A stretch of DNA of 64,000 nucleotides from Lentisphaeria bacterium (GCA_900768515.1 CAAGDG010000074.1:4965-68964); one strand, 5' to 3'. Positions 1-10,700 are shown, counted from the stretch's first letter. Numbers and translations: made by a program. Notes: generated from the sequence alone by a model not told the origin.

Positions 1-741
1 GCCGTTGTGGGCCAGGTAGCGGAAGGGGTGCGCCAGATTCCAGGTCGGAAAGGTGTTGGTGCTGTACCGCTGGTGGACCAGCGCCAGCGGCGAGAGAAAA
101 TCCGGATCCCCGAGATCGCTGTAGAAATTCTCCAGCTGCGTCGCCAGCAGCAGCCCCTTGTAGACGATACTGCGGCTGGAGGCGCTGCAGATGTAGATGT
201 CGGTCAGGCGTTTCTCGATCAGCCGCCGGATCACGTAGAGCTTGCGTTCAAATGCCTCCTGGGAAACGAACCCGGTGCCGTCGAGAAAGAGCTGGCGGAT
301 CGCCGGACAGCTTTCGCGCGCCTTCGCACCGATCTTCTCCGGATGGGTCGGCACCTCCCGCCAGCAGATCACACCGACCCCCTCGCCGCGGACGATCTCC
401 TCGATTGCCGCTTCCTGTCCGACGCCGCCGAAGATCATCGCGACACCGTACCGCCCCTTTTCCGGAAGCCGCTCACCCAATTCGCGCCGGAAGAAGCCGT
501 CCGGCAGCGCCAGCAGCAGACCGGCGCCGTCGCCGGTCTCGGGGTCGCCGCCGGAAGCTCCGCGGTGCATCAGCCGCTTGAGAACGGTCAAACCCATCTC
601 GACGATCCGGTGACTCGGGACATTGTTGAGGTCGGCGACCAGCCCCACGCCGCACGCATCGTGTTCGTTGGAAAAACTGTACAATCCGGTATCGGCCACC
701 GGCGGCACCACGCTCTGCTGTCGAAATTCTTGTTCCATCAT
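1..741 (-). CDS. gltB: Glutamate synthase large subunit, N-terminal part (runs off the window)
   Basis: Read on the minus strand from an ATG-ATG pair at 741/738, preceded by AGGAG seven bases upstream. The translation holds the class II glutamine amidotransferase domain: the nucleophile Cys is about residue 30 in ACGVGLVADL, followed by LMHRGASGGDPETGDGAG and, near the window edge, the QRYSTNTFPTW motif typical of GltB. Only about 247 residues of a protein normally near 1500 are present, so the central, FMN/Fe-S and C-terminal domains lie outside. It makes glutamate from glutamine and 2-oxoglutarate, pairing with the divergent glutamine synthetase. A longer alternative frame on the same strand gives only Arg-rich nonsense. 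Confidence 0.93.
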   Translation of the reverse strand, partial: MMEQEFRQQSVVPPVADTGLYSFSNEHDACGVGLVADLNNVPSHRIVEMGLTVLKRLMHRGASGGDPETGDGAGLLLALPDGFFRRELGERLPEKGRYGVAMIFGGVGQEAAIEEIVRGEGVGVICWREVPTHPEKIGAKARESCPAIRQLFLDGTGFVSQEAFERKLYVIRRLIEKRLTDIYICSASSRSIVYKGLLLATQLENFYSDLGDPDFLSPLALVHQRYSTNTFPTWNLAHPFRYLAHNG

Positions 742-797
742 GCATCAGCTCCTTTGCTGTTTTTCGTTCCCTATTTGAATTTTTTACGAAAAGGATT

Positions 798-815
798 AAG
801 CATTTTCCATGCCAA
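798..815 (-). promoter_or_regulatory. Candidate sigma-54 promoter of gltB
   Basis: On the minus strand the site reads TTGGCATGGAAAATGCTT. The invariant GG and GC are separated by the required 10 bases; the flanks differ from the TGGCAC-N5-TTGCW consensus at two positions. Transcription would begin near 788, giving a leader of about 48 bases. Supported by its mirror arrangement with the glnN promoter. Confidence 0.55.
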
Positions 816-858
816 TCCTCCCTCACCCCCGCCTCAGCCTCCCCGACACGCCATTGCC

Positions 859-906
859 TTTACAAAAATGTAAAACAGTGCTCAGCGCTTTTACAATTTC
901 GTAAAA
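859..906. promoter_or_regulatory. Two identical inverted-repeat operators (TTTAC-N6-GTAAA) between gltB and glnN
   Basis: Perfect repeats TTTAC-N6-GTAAA lie at 859-874 and 890-905 (the second extends to 889-906). Their centres are 31 bp apart, about three helical turns, so bound dimers would lie on the same DNA face. Each is about 53 bp from the -24 element of the nearest sigma-54-type promoter. This is how an enhancer-binding protein of the NtrC type would be placed, but the binding protein is not in the window. Confidence 0.6.
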
Positions 907-947
907 CAAAACAGCAAAAACCGACCGTTCTTCCGCTCGAAAACAGT

Positions 948-965
948 TTGGCACGACAGTTGCTT
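948..965 (+). promoter_or_regulatory. Sigma-54 (-24/-12) promoter of glnN
   Basis: The sequence TTGGCACGACAGTTGCTT matches the TGGCACG-N4-TTGC consensus exactly, with GG at 950-951 and GC at 962-963. Transcription would start near 975, about 37 bases before the glnN ATG. It implies RpoN control of ammonia assimilation. Confidence 0.82.
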
Positions 966-1011
966 ATTCCGTTCGCAGAAAATCGTCAACCAAACCAGGA
1001 GGGATCAGATC

Positions 1012-3144
1012 ATGAACAACCTCAATCGAATCCACGCCGTCAACGCGGTTGCCGCGTTGCACGCCCCGGAACCCGAAGCGGCCAAACCGGCCGACATCAG
1101 TTTCTACGGGGAGGACGTCTTCAACGCCGACGCCATGCGGGAGTATCTGCCCAAGGCCACCTGCGAAAAGCTGCTGGCCACCATCGACGACGGCGCTCCG
1201 CTCGACCCCGCAATCGCGGCCGATGTCGCCCACGCCATGAAACACTGGGCGATGGACCGGGGTGCGACCCACTTCACCCACTGGTTTCTGCCGCTGACCG
1301 GTTCGACCGCGGAGAAGCACGACTCCTTCCTGGAAATCAAGAACGGCAAGCCGATCATGGCCTTCTCCGGAAAGAATCTGATCGTCAGCGAACCGGACGC
1401 CTCCAGCTTCCCGTCGGGCGGCCTGCGCTCCACCTTCGAGGCGCGCGGCTACACCGCCTGGGATCCGACCAGCCCGGCCTTCATCAAACGCCACGGCAAC
1501 GGTGCGACGCTCTGCATCCCGACCGCGTTCTGCAGTTACACCGGCGAGGCGCTCGACAAGAAGGCGCCGCTGCTGCGCTCCATGCAGGCGCTCTCCAGTT
1601 CGGTCAAGCGGCTGATGAAGTGCTTCCACCGCCCCGAGGCGAACGTCAAGATCACTCTCGGACCCGAACAGGAATACTTCCTGATCGACAAGAACTTCTA
1701 CTTGCAGCGTCCCGACCTGGTCCAGACCGGCCGGACCGTCTTCGGCGCGCCGCCGCCGAAACATCAGCAGCTGGAAGATCATTACTTCGGTTCGATCAAG
1801 ATGCGGATTCTCAACTTCATGAACGAGGTGGAAAAAGAGCTCTGGAGACTCGGAATCCCGGCCAAGACCCGTCACAACGAGGTCGCCCCCGCCCAGTTCG
1901 AACTCGCGCCGATGTTTGAGGAACTCAACCTCGCCTGCGACCACAACATGCTGGTTATGGAGATCCTCCGCGAAGTCGCCGACCGGAACGGTCTGGTCTG
2001 TCTGCTCCATGAAAAGCCGTTCGCCGGCATCAACGGCTCCGGCAAGCACAACAACTGGTCGATCTCCTACGGCAACCACAACCTGCTCGATCCCGGCCAC
2101 GATCCCCATCAGAACGCGATCTTCCTGACCGTGCTGACCGCGATCATCGAGGCGATCGACCTGCACAGCGACCTGCTCCGGGCATCGGTCACCGGCGCCG
2201 GTAACGACCACCGGCTCGGCGCCAACGAAGCGCCCCCGGCGATCATTTCGATGTACCTCGGCGACCAGCTTGCCGACGTGATCGACCAGCTTGAAAACGG
2301 CGCAGCGACCAGCTCCCGCCAGGCCGGCACCATGCGGATCGGCGCGGATACGCTCCCGCCGCTGCCGCGCGACGCGACCGACCGGAACCGGACCAGTCCC
2401 TTCGCCTTCACCGGCAACAAGTTCGAATTCCGCGCCCCGGGTTCGAGCCTCTCCTGCGCCGGTCCGAACACGGTGCTCAACACCATTGTCGCGGAGTCGA
2501 TCGACCGGATCAGCGACGAACTGGAGAAACTGTCGCCCGAAAACTTCAACACCGGACTTCAGCAGCTGCTTTCGAAGATCATCCGCGAACACAAGCGCAT
2601 CATCTTCAACGGAAACGGCTACACTGACGAATGGAAGGCCGAGGCCGCCCGCCGCGGACTGCCCAACGCCTCGACCACCATGGAAGCGCTCCGCTGCCTG
2701 ACCGCCGAAGAGAACATCGCGATGTTCGAGAAGTACCACGTCTACAACCGGCGCGAACTCGAATCCCGGTACGAGGTCTTCCTCGAAGACTACCACCGCC
2801 GGATTCACATCGAAGGCCAGATCGCGCTCGAAATCGCCGAGAGCATGATCTTCCCCGCCGTCTCCGCGGAGTACGGGAAGCTCGCCCGTTCGCTCGCCGA
2901 CGCCAAGACGGTCGGAATCACCGCCGGGACCGCCGCGCTCGAAGCGAATGCCGCAGAGCTTGGCGCCGGACTCGACGAACTTGTGGCAAAGTGTGCGGCG
3001 CTGCGCAAGGCGCTCGACGGCCTCCACGAGGAGATCATCGCCGCAATGAACGACCTCAGGGTCACCGCCGACAGGCTCGAACGGCTGACGGCGGACGACG
3101 TCTGGCCGCTGCCGAAATATCGGGAGATGCTGTTCATCTACTGA
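1012..3144 (+). CDS. glnN: Glutamine synthetase, type III
   Basis: ATP-dependent glutamine synthesis from glutamate and ammonia in the cytosol. At 710 residues it has the length of GSIII (GlnN), well above the ~470 of GSI. Family features: a long N-terminal region with HWFLPLTGSTAEKHDSFLE, the EVAPAQFELAP stretch near residue 290, the nucleotide-binding GSGKHNNWS near 342, and NKFEFRAPGSS near 468. An AGGAGGG ribosome site precedes the ATG. It is first in a run with a PurF-like protein, carA, pyrG and carB, all consumers of glutamine. A sigma-54 promoter and paired operators lie just upstream, divergent from gltB. Confidence 0.96.
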   Translation: MNNLNRIHAVNAVAALHAPEPEAAKPADISFYGEDVFNADAMREYLPKATCEKLLATIDDGAPLDPAIAADVAHAMKHWAMDRGATHFTHWFLPLTGSTAEKHDSFLEIKNGKPIMAFSGKNLIVSEPDASSFPSGGLRSTFEARGYTAWDPTSPAFIKRHGNGATLCIPTAFCSYTGEALDKKAPLLRSMQALSSSVKRLMKCFHRPEANVKITLGPEQEYFLIDKNFYLQRPDLVQTGRTVFGAPPPKHQQLEDHYFGSIKMRILNFMNEVEKELWRLGIPAKTRHNEVAPAQFELAPMFEELNLACDHNMLVMEILREVADRNGLVCLLHEKPFAGINGSGKHNNWSISYGNHNLLDPGHDPHQNAIFLTVLTAIIEAIDLHSDLLRASVTGAGNDHRLGANEAPPAIISMYLGDQLADVIDQLENGAATSSRQAGTMRIGADTLPPLPRDATDRNRTSPFAFTGNKFEFRAPGSSLSCAGPNTVLNTIVAESIDRISDELEKLSPENFNTGLQQLLSKIIREHKRIIFNGNGYTDEWKAEAARRGLPNASTTMEALRCLTAEENIAMFEKYHVYNRRELESRYEVFLEDYHRRIHIEGQIALEIAESMIFPAVSAEYGKLARSLADAKTVGITAGTAALEANAAELGAGLDELVAKCAALRKALDGLHEEIIAAMNDLRVTADRLERLTADDVWPLPKYREMLFIY

Positions 3145-3184
3145 TTCAACCGTCAAAAATAGTTCATCCGGAATCGTTTGTATT

Positions 3185-4957
3185 ATGTCGGACCCAGTCA
3201 AGCATGAATGCGCGGTCACGCTGTTGCGGCTGCGTCGCGGAATCGATTACTTCATCCGCAAGTACGGGAATGCCCGGTACGGCTTCCAGAAACTGGCGCT
3301 GCTGCTCGAGAAACAGCACAACCGCGGTCAGGACGGCGCGGGCATCGCCTGCGTCGGACTCGACCCCGAACCTGGCCGTCCCTGCTACCGGATCGAAAAA
3401 TCCAACCGGAACATGCCGCTGGCCGATCTGCTCGAACGAATCGGGGGAATGCAGCCTCCCCCGCCGGATGTCCCCCTCTCCGCGGAAGCGGCGAAGCTTC
3501 AACTCCCCTTCTGCGGAGAGCTCTACCTCGGACACCTCCGTTACGGCACCTTCGGACGACAGGGAATCGACGCCTGCCACCCCTTCGTCCGCGACAACGC
3601 CTGCCTGAACCGCACGCTGCTGCTGGCGGGCAACTTCAACCTGACCGACACCGCGGAAATCTTTGAAAAACTGGTCCGGAGCGGACATCATCCAACCAGC
3701 CGGGCCGACGGCTACCTGATTCTGCAGGTGATCGGACACTATCTGGAACGCTCAATCGAACAGCGTCACCGCAACGCCGACCTGGTCGACGTGCTGCGCA
3801 ACGCCTGCTCCGGATTCGACGGAGCCTTCACACTCTGCGGCATGACCGGTACCGGCGACGCCTTCGCCATCCGCGACCCCGCCGGAATCCGCCCCGGCTA
3901 CTACTACTTCGACAATGAAATCGCCGTGGTCAGCTCCGAACGGCCGGCGATCCAGGCGGCCTTTGACTGCTCCACGGCCGAGGTTTCGGAACTCCCGCCC
4001 GGCGAAGCGCTCGTCATCGACCGCGAAGGCAATGTGACGCTCTCCGAATGCCTCCCGAAACGGCCGCTCCGGCGCTGCGTCTTCGAGCGGATCTACTTCT
4101 CACGCGGCAACGACGCTGAAATCCACCAGGAGCGCAAACACCTCGGCCGCGCCCTGGTTCCCGCGGTGCTCGACGAAGTCGGCGGCAACTGGGCGGACAC
4201 CTTTTTCAGCTACATTCCCAACACGGCCCAGATCAGCTTTCACGGCATGCTCGAGGCTCTCTTCGAACGCAACCGCGGCGCCGCCGATCCCGTCCGCTTC
4301 GGACAGATCGCGGTCAAAGACGCCAAGTTCCGCACCTTCATCGCCGATGCCGCCGCCCGGAGGGAGTTCTACATGCACGTCTACGACGTGACCTACGGAC
4401 TGCTCCGACCCGGTTCCGACAACCTTGTTGTGATCGACGACTCGATCGTGCGCGGCAACACCATGCGCAACGCGATTTTGCCGATCCTCGACCGTCTCGG
4501 ACCGAAGAAAATCGTGATCGCCTCCTCGGCCCCGCCGCTCAAATATCCCGACTGCTACGGCATCGACATGGCCAGCTTGAAAGAGCTGGTCGCCTTCGAG
4601 GCGGCGGTCGGACTTCTGAAAAAATACGGAAAAAGCGAAATCCTCGACCGCTGCTACCAGGAGGCGAAAGAGCAGCTGAACGGACCGGATTCCGAACTGA
4701 CCAACTGCGTCAAACCCATCTACGATCCCTTCACCGACCGGGAGCTGGCCGCCGCGATCGCCGATTTGCTGCGCCCGGAGGGACTGCGGGCGGAACTCGC
4801 ACTGGTCTTCCAGAGCTGCGCCGACCTCGCCGACTGCTGTCCCAACCACCGCGGGGACTGGTATTTCACCGGAGAGTATCCGACCCCCGGCGGATTCCGG
4901 GTGGTCAACCGGGCACTGGTGAACTATGTCGAACATATTGATGCAAGAGCATATTGA
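3185..4957 (+). CDS. PurF-like glutamine amidotransferase/phosphoribosyltransferase in the nitrogen cluster
   Basis: 590 residues, about 100 longer than housekeeping PurF. The class II amidotransferase domain has its candidate nucleophile at Cys9, which would require removal of an eight-residue propeptide, followed by the HNRGQDGAGIA signature near residue 45. The C-terminal half is a type I phosphoribosyltransferase with a PRPP loop, VVIDDSIVRGNTM, near residue 416. Both catalytic halves look intact, so 5-phosphoribosylamine formation is possible. However, the location between glnN and carA and the long inserts suggest a paralog devoted to nitrogen metabolism; I recall a similar gene next to carA/carB in Bacteroides. 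No strong ribosome site precedes the ATG, which lies 40 bases after glnN. Confidence 0.82.
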   Translation: MSDPVKHECAVTLLRLRRGIDYFIRKYGNARYGFQKLALLLEKQHNRGQDGAGIACVGLDPEPGRPCYRIEKSNRNMPLADLLERIGGMQPPPPDVPLSAEAAKLQLPFCGELYLGHLRYGTFGRQGIDACHPFVRDNACLNRTLLLAGNFNLTDTAEIFEKLVRSGHHPTSRADGYLILQVIGHYLERSIEQRHRNADLVDVLRNACSGFDGAFTLCGMTGTGDAFAIRDPAGIRPGYYYFDNEIAVVSSERPAIQAAFDCSTAEVSELPPGEALVIDREGNVTLSECLPKRPLRRCVFERIYFSRGNDAEIHQERKHLGRALVPAVLDEVGGNWADTFFSYIPNTAQISFHGMLEALFERNRGAADPVRFGQIAVKDAKFRTFIADAAARREFYMHVYDVTYGLLRPGSDNLVVIDDSIVRGNTMRNAILPILDRLGPKKIVIASSAPPLKYPDCYGIDMASLKELVAFEAAVGLLKKYGKSEILDRCYQEAKEQLNGPDSELTNCVKPIYDPFTDRELAAAIADLLRPEGLRAELALVFQSCADLADCCPNHRGDWYFTGEYPTPGGFRVVNRALVNYVEHIDARAY

Positions 4958-4986
4958 AATACGGGAATTTCAAAGGAGTGAAGAAC

Positions 4987-6087
4987 ATGTACAACTGGAA
5001 ACAGCGGCGGGAACGCGCCGCATTCCTGGCACTCGCCGACGGATCCATATTCCGCGGCTGGAGTTTCGGGGCGCCGGCGGATGGACCCGGCGAAGCGGTC
5101 TTCAACACCGGAATGACCGGTTATCAGGAGATCATCACCGATCCCTCCTACGCCGGCCAGTTCGTGACGCTGACCGCGCCGGAAATCGGAAATTACGGAT
5201 GCAATCCGCAGGACGCAGAGTCCCGCGGATTGTTTCTGAACGGACTGGTGATCCACGAACTGAATGAACCCTCCAACTTCCGCTCGGAGCATTCGCTTCC
5301 GGAACTGCTCCGCGCGAACCGCATCCCCGCCATCGCCGGCGTGGACACCCGGAAACTCACGCTCCTGCTCCGTGAAAAGGGCAGCCAGCGCGCCTGGCTG
5401 CACGTTTCGGAGGAACCTCTCTCCGAAGCCGAGGCGGTCGACCGCGCCCGCGCCTGGGAGGGACTCGACGGCCAGGACTACGCCGCCAGGGTGACAGCAG
5501 GCAAGTCATTCGAATGGAACGAAGAAGGTGATTTCCGGGTGATCGCGCTGGATTACGGAATCAAATACAACATCCTGCGTGAACTCGCGGCGGAAAACAT
5601 GCGCATCACCGTGATGCCCGCCCGCACCTCGGCGGAGGAGGTGCTCCGGCACAAACCGGACGGCGTCTTCCTCTCCAACGGTCCGGCGGACCCGGCCGCG
5701 GTCACCTACGCGATCGAAACGGTGCGGGGCCTGATCGGAAAAGTTCCGCTGATGGGGATCTGCCTCGGACACCAGCTGCTCGGACTCGCCTGCGGCGCCG
5801 GATGCGGCAGGTTGAAGTTCGGCCACCACGGCTGCAACCATCCGGTCCGCAACCTCGCGGAGGGTTCGGTCGAAATCACCTCGCAGAACCATAACTTCGC
5901 ACTCGACGCCGAACGTCTCCCCGCCGATCTGGAAGTCACCCACATCAATCTGAACGACAACACCATCGAAGGGATCCGGCACCGGCGGGAGCCGGCGTTC
6001 AGCGTCCAGTATCATCCGGAAGCGGCGCCCGGTCCGCACGATGCACACTATCTCTTCCGGAACTTCCGGAAAATCATGGAGCGGTAA
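4987..6087 (+). CDS. carA: Carbamoyl-phosphate synthase small subunit
   Basis: Supplies ammonia from glutamine to CarB for carbamoyl phosphate (pyrimidine and arginine synthesis). 366 residues from an ATG with AAAGGAG eight bases upstream; an in-frame ATG at 4954 lacks such a site. The N-terminal CarA domain (GMTGYQEIITDPSYAGQ) is followed by a class I amidotransferase domain with the catalytic Cys in GICLGHQ near residue 259 and the His-Glu pair in YHPEA near 343. It sits 29 bases after the PurF-like gene and directly before pyrG, which separates it from its partner carB. Confidence 0.95.
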   Translation: MYNWKQRRERAAFLALADGSIFRGWSFGAPADGPGEAVFNTGMTGYQEIITDPSYAGQFVTLTAPEIGNYGCNPQDAESRGLFLNGLVIHELNEPSNFRSEHSLPELLRANRIPAIAGVDTRKLTLLLREKGSQRAWLHVSEEPLSEAEAVDRARAWEGLDGQDYAARVTAGKSFEWNEEGDFRVIALDYGIKYNILRELAAENMRITVMPARTSAEEVLRHKPDGVFLSNGPADPAAVTYAIETVRGLIGKVPLMGICLGHQLLGLACGAGCGRLKFGHHGCNHPVRNLAEGSVEITSQNHNFALDAERLPADLEVTHINLNDNTIEGIRHRREPAFSVQYHPEAAPGPHDAHYLFRNFRKIMER

Positions 6088-6091
6088 TCTT

Positions 6092-7702
6092 ATGACCAAG
6101 CATATCTTCATCACCGGAGGCGTGGTTTCCAGCCTCGGCAAAGGAATCACCGCGGCCGGACTCGCACTGCTGCTCGAACGGCGCGGATACCGGGTCGCAA
6201 TGCAGAAACTCGACCCCTACCTCAACGTCGACCCCGGCACCATGAGCCCCTACCAGCACGGCGAGGTCTTCGTGACCGCCGACGGAGCCGAAACCGATCT
6301 CGACCTCGGCCACTACGAGCGGCTCGCCGGCGTCGAATGTTCGAAGGCCAGCAACTACACCAGCGGCAGAATCTACGGAAGCGTGATCGCAAGAGAACGG
6401 GCGGGAGAGTACCTCGGCGCCACCGTCCAGGTGATTCCGCACATCACCGACGAAATCAAAGCGGCGATGCGCTCGCTCCACAGCGACGGGGTCGATATCG
6501 CGATCAGTGAAATCGGCGGGACCGCCGGCGACATCGAATCGCTCCCGTTTCTGGAGGCGGCCCGGCAGTTCCGGCTGGAGGCGGGACGGGACAACGCGAT
6601 CTTTCTGCACCTGACGCTGGTCCCCTACATCCGGGCCGCCCGGGAACTCAAGACCAAACCGTCGCAGCATTCGGTCGCGACGCTGCGCAACATCGGAATC
6701 GCACCGGATCTGCTGGTCTGCCGCACCGAGATTCCGATGGACCCCGAACATTTCCGGAAGCTCTCGCTCTTCTGCAACGTCCCGACCGACTACGTGATCG
6801 AGGAGCTGGACGTGCAGCATTCGATCTACGAGGTTCCAATCGAACTCGCCCGCCAGGGGCTGGACGCCAAAGTGCTCGACCTGCTCCGGCTGCCCCCCCG
6901 CGAACTCGATCTTTCCGACTATGAAGCGTGGCTTTCGGATGTGCTCCATCCGCTGCACGAATGCACGATCGCGGTCGTCGGAAAATACATCCGCCACCAG
7001 GACGCCTACAAGAGCATCTACGAGGCGCTGAGCCACGCCGGAATCGCCAACCGGACCAGAGTTTCCTTCCGGCTGGTCGAAGCTGAAGAACTGGAGTCGC
7101 ACGATCCGGCCGAACTGCTCGCCGGCGTCGACGGCATTCTGGTGCCGGGCGGATTCGGAAGCCGGGGGGTTCCCGGCAAGGTTGTTGCGGTCCGCTACGC
7201 GCGGGAAAACCGGATCCCCTTCCTCGGCATCTGCCTCGGCATGCAGTGCGCGGTGATCGAATTCGCCCGCGACGTGCTCGGCTGGAGCGACGCCGACAGC
7301 ACCGAATTCAACGAAGCGACCGGCCACCCGGTGATCGACCTCATGGACGGACAGCGCGGCATCTCCGACAAGGGAGGCACCATGCGGCTTGGAAACTACC
7401 GCTGCCGCCTCGCGGAAGGGAGCCGTTCCGCCCGGCTCTACGGTTCCGCCGAGGTCGACGAGCGCCACCGCCACCGCTACGAATTCAACAACGCCTTCCG
7501 CGCCCCGCTCGAAGCGGCCGGCCTGAAGGTGGCCGGGACCAGCCCCGACGGGAAGCTGGTCGAAATCGTTGAAATCCAGGGAGATCATCCCTACTTTGTC
7601 GGGTGCCAGTTCCACCCCGAATTCAAATCCCGCCCCCGGCAGGCGCATCCGCTTTTCGACGGACTGATCCGGGCGGCGCTTCAGCAGCGGAAAGGACGGT
7701 GA
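6092..7702 (+). CDS. pyrG: CTP synthase
   Basis: Converts UTP to CTP with glutamine or ammonia and ATP. 536 residues. The N-terminal synthase domain opens with KHIFITGGVVSSLGKGITAAG, and the C-terminal amidotransferase has GICLGMQCAVIEF near residue 380 and an FHPEF pair near the end. The ATG is four bases after the carA stop, so translation is probably coupled. Its place between carA and carB joins carbamoyl-phosphate supply to the last step of pyrimidine nucleotide synthesis, both using glutamine. Confidence 0.96.
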   Translation: MTKHIFITGGVVSSLGKGITAAGLALLLERRGYRVAMQKLDPYLNVDPGTMSPYQHGEVFVTADGAETDLDLGHYERLAGVECSKASNYTSGRIYGSVIARERAGEYLGATVQVIPHITDEIKAAMRSLHSDGVDIAISEIGGTAGDIESLPFLEAARQFRLEAGRDNAIFLHLTLVPYIRAARELKTKPSQHSVATLRNIGIAPDLLVCRTEIPMDPEHFRKLSLFCNVPTDYVIEELDVQHSIYEVPIELARQGLDAKVLDLLRLPPRELDLSDYEAWLSDVLHPLHECTIAVVGKYIRHQDAYKSIYEALSHAGIANRTRVSFRLVEAEELESHDPAELLAGVDGILVPGGFGSRGVPGKVVAVRYARENRIPFLGICLGMQCAVIEFARDVLGWSDADSTEFNEATGHPVIDLMDGQRGISDKGGTMRLGNYRCRLAEGSRSARLYGSAEVDERHRHRYEFNNAFRAPLEAAGLKVAGTSPDGKLVEIVEIQGDHPYFVGCQFHPEFKSRPRQAHPLFDGLIRAALQQRKGR

Positions 7703-7708
7703 TTCCTC

Positions 7709-10700
7709 ATGCCCAAGAGAACCGATATCCGGAAAATCATGCTGATCGGCTCCGGTCCGATCGTAATCGGCCAGGGATGCGAATTCGACTACTCCGGCGT
7801 ACAGGCGTGCAAGGTCTTGAAACGCGAAGGGTTTGAAGTGGTTCTGGTCAACAGCAACCCCGCCACGATCATGACCGATCCCGAATTCGCGGACCGCACC
7901 TACATCGAACCTCTGACCTGCGACATCCTCCACGAGATCATCCGGCGGGAACGGCCCGACGCCCTGCTCCCGACTCTCGGCGGTCAGACCGCTCTCAACC
8001 TCGCCATGGAACTCGAACGCAAAGGCGTGCTCGAACGTTATCAGGTCGAACTCATCGGCGCCACCGCCGAAGCAATCAACCGCGCCGAAGACCGCCAGCT
8101 CTTCAAACAGACCATGCTCGGCATCGGACTCGACCTGCCCCGCTCCGGCAGCGCCCACACCATGGCGGAGGCGCTGGCGGTGGCCGAGACCATCGGCAGC
8201 TGGCCGCTCATCATCCGGCCGGGCTTCACGCTCGGCGGCACCGGCGGCGGCATCGCGCACAACCCCGAGGAGTTCGACACCATCGTGAACCGGGGGCTGG
8301 CGGCCAGCCTCAACTCCGAGGTTCTGATCGAGGAGTCGCTGCTCGGCTGGAAGGAGTTCGAGATGGAGGTCATGCGCGACCGCAAGGGCAACGCGGTGAT
8401 CGTCTGTTCGATCGAAAACCTCGATCCGATGGGGGTCCACACCGGCGACTCGATCACCATCGCGCCGATTCAGACGCTGACCGACCGCGAATACCAGGAG
8501 ATGCGCGACCAGAGTCTGCAGGTGATGGCCGCCATCGGCGTCGAAACCGGCGGCTCCAACGTGCAGTGGGCGGTCAATCCCGAAAACGGCAGGCGGATCA
8601 TCATCGAGATGAACCCCCGGGTCTCCCGTTCCAGCGCGCTCGCCTCCAAGGCGACCGGATTCCCGATCGCGAAGATCGCCGCGCTGCTGGCGGTCGGATA
8701 CACCCTCGATGAAATCCGCAACGACATCACCGGGTCGACGCCAAGCTGTTTCGAACCGGCACTCGACTATGTGGTGACCAAGGTGCCGCGCTTCACCTTC
8801 GAAAAGTTCCCGGCCGCCGACTCCACGCTGGGCACCCAGATGAAATCGGTCGGCGAGGCGATGGCGATCGGACGCAACCTCAAACAGTCGCTCCAGAAGG
8901 CGCTGCGCTCGCTGGAGACCGGAAGAGCCGGCTTCGGCGCCGACGGCAAGGACGGCAGATTCGAGGCGATGGACGACGAAACCGTCGCCGCGGAACTTCT
9001 CCGCCCCAACTGCGACCGGCTCTTCGTCATCCGGGCCGCGTTCAAGCGCGGCTGGAGCGTGGAGCGGATCCGCGAACTGACCGGCATCGACCCCTACTTC
9101 CTCCGTCATCTGGCCGAACTGGCCGCCTTCGAAGAGGAGATCGCGGCGAAGAAGACGCTCGACGCGCTGGAATCCGATCCGGCGCTCTTCTTCCAGGCCA
9201 AGGAGCTTGGTTATTCGGACCGCCAGATCGCATTCCTGCTCGACTCCGATGAAAACCGGGTCCGCGCGGCGCGCCTCCGGGCCGGGATCCGCCCGGTCTA
9301 CGGCACGGTCGACACCTGCGCCGGGGAATTCGAGGCGAAGACCCCCTACTACTACTCCACCTACGCGGAAGGGGACGAACCGGTCCGCGATCCGCGGGGG
9401 AAGAAGAGCATCATGATCCTCGGCGGCGGTCCGAACCGGATCGGCCAGGGAATCGAATTCGACTACTGCTGCGTCCATGCCGCGTTCGCACTGCGCAAGG
9501 CCGGATACGAAGTGATCATGGTCAACAGCAATCCGGAGACCGTCTCCACCGACTACGACTCCAGCGACAAGCTCTATTTCGAACCGCTGACGCTGGAGGA
9601 TGTGATCTCGATTTATGAGCGGGAGAACTGCTCCGGCGTGATCGTCCAGTTCGGCGGTCAGACCCCGCTCAACCTCGCCCGGCAGCTCCAGGAGGCCGGA
9701 GCCAGGGTGATCGGCACCTCCCCCGACGACATCGACGCCGCCGAGGACCGCGACTTCTTCCGGAAGCTCGCGGAGAAGATCGGAATCCTCCAGCCCCCCT
9801 CGGGAATCGCCCACAACGTCGAGGAAGCGCTCGAAATCGCGGAAAAAATCGGCTATCCGCTGCTGGTCCGCCCCTCCTTCGTACTGGGCGGGCGCGGCAT
9901 GGTGATCGTCTACAAGGAGAAGTATCTGCGCAAATTCGTCGAAGAGGCGGCGGCGGCGGCCGAAGGCAAACCGATCCTGATCGACCGCTTCCTTGAAGAT
10001 GCGGTCGAGCTTGACGTCGACTGCATCAGCGACGGACGCGTCTCGGTGATCGGCGCAATCATGGAACACGTCGAGCCGGCCGGCATCCACTCCGGCGACT
10101 CGGCGAGCGTGATTCCTCCGATGACCCTCGCTCCGGAACTCCAGGAAAAGGTCCGCGAATACGCCCGACGCTTCGCAAAGGAGCTGCACGTCTGCGGCCT
10201 CATGAACATGCAGCTCGCCGTCAAAAACGGTGAAATCTACATCATCGAAGTCAATCCGCGCGCTTCGCGGACCATCCCCTTCGTCAGCAAGGCGATCGGC
10301 GTCCCGCTGGCGGGGCTGGCCGCCCGCTGCATGGCCGGGGAATCGCTGGAATCGCTCGGCTTCACCCGCGAAGTCAAGCTGCCCTACACCGCGGTGAAAG
10401 AGGCGGTATTCCCCTTCGTCAAATTTCCGGGAGTGGACATCATGCTCTCACCGGAGATGAAATCGACCGGCGAGGTCATGAGCATCGATCCCGACCGCGG
10501 ACTGGCCTACCTCAAAAGCCAGCTGGCGGCGGGAAGCCGGCTGCCGGATTCCGGCAACATCTTCCTGTCGGTGCGCGACGAGGACAAGCCGGAAGCTGTC
10601 AAGCTGGCCCGGCAGCTGGTCAAGCTCGGATTCGGCATCTACGCGACGCTCGGCACTTCGACGCTGCTCTGGAACGAGGGAATCAAATCGCGTGCGGTCT

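Noticed and set aside
964..3219. Long open frame antisense to glnN (about 750 codons)
   Set aside because: High-GC shadow: Arg/Val/Asp-rich low-information protein, opposite a clear GSIII gene.
6074..10189. Open frame of about 1370 codons antisense to pyrG/carB
   Set aside because: Mirror of strong codon bias in two certain genes; no recognisable domain and no start signals.
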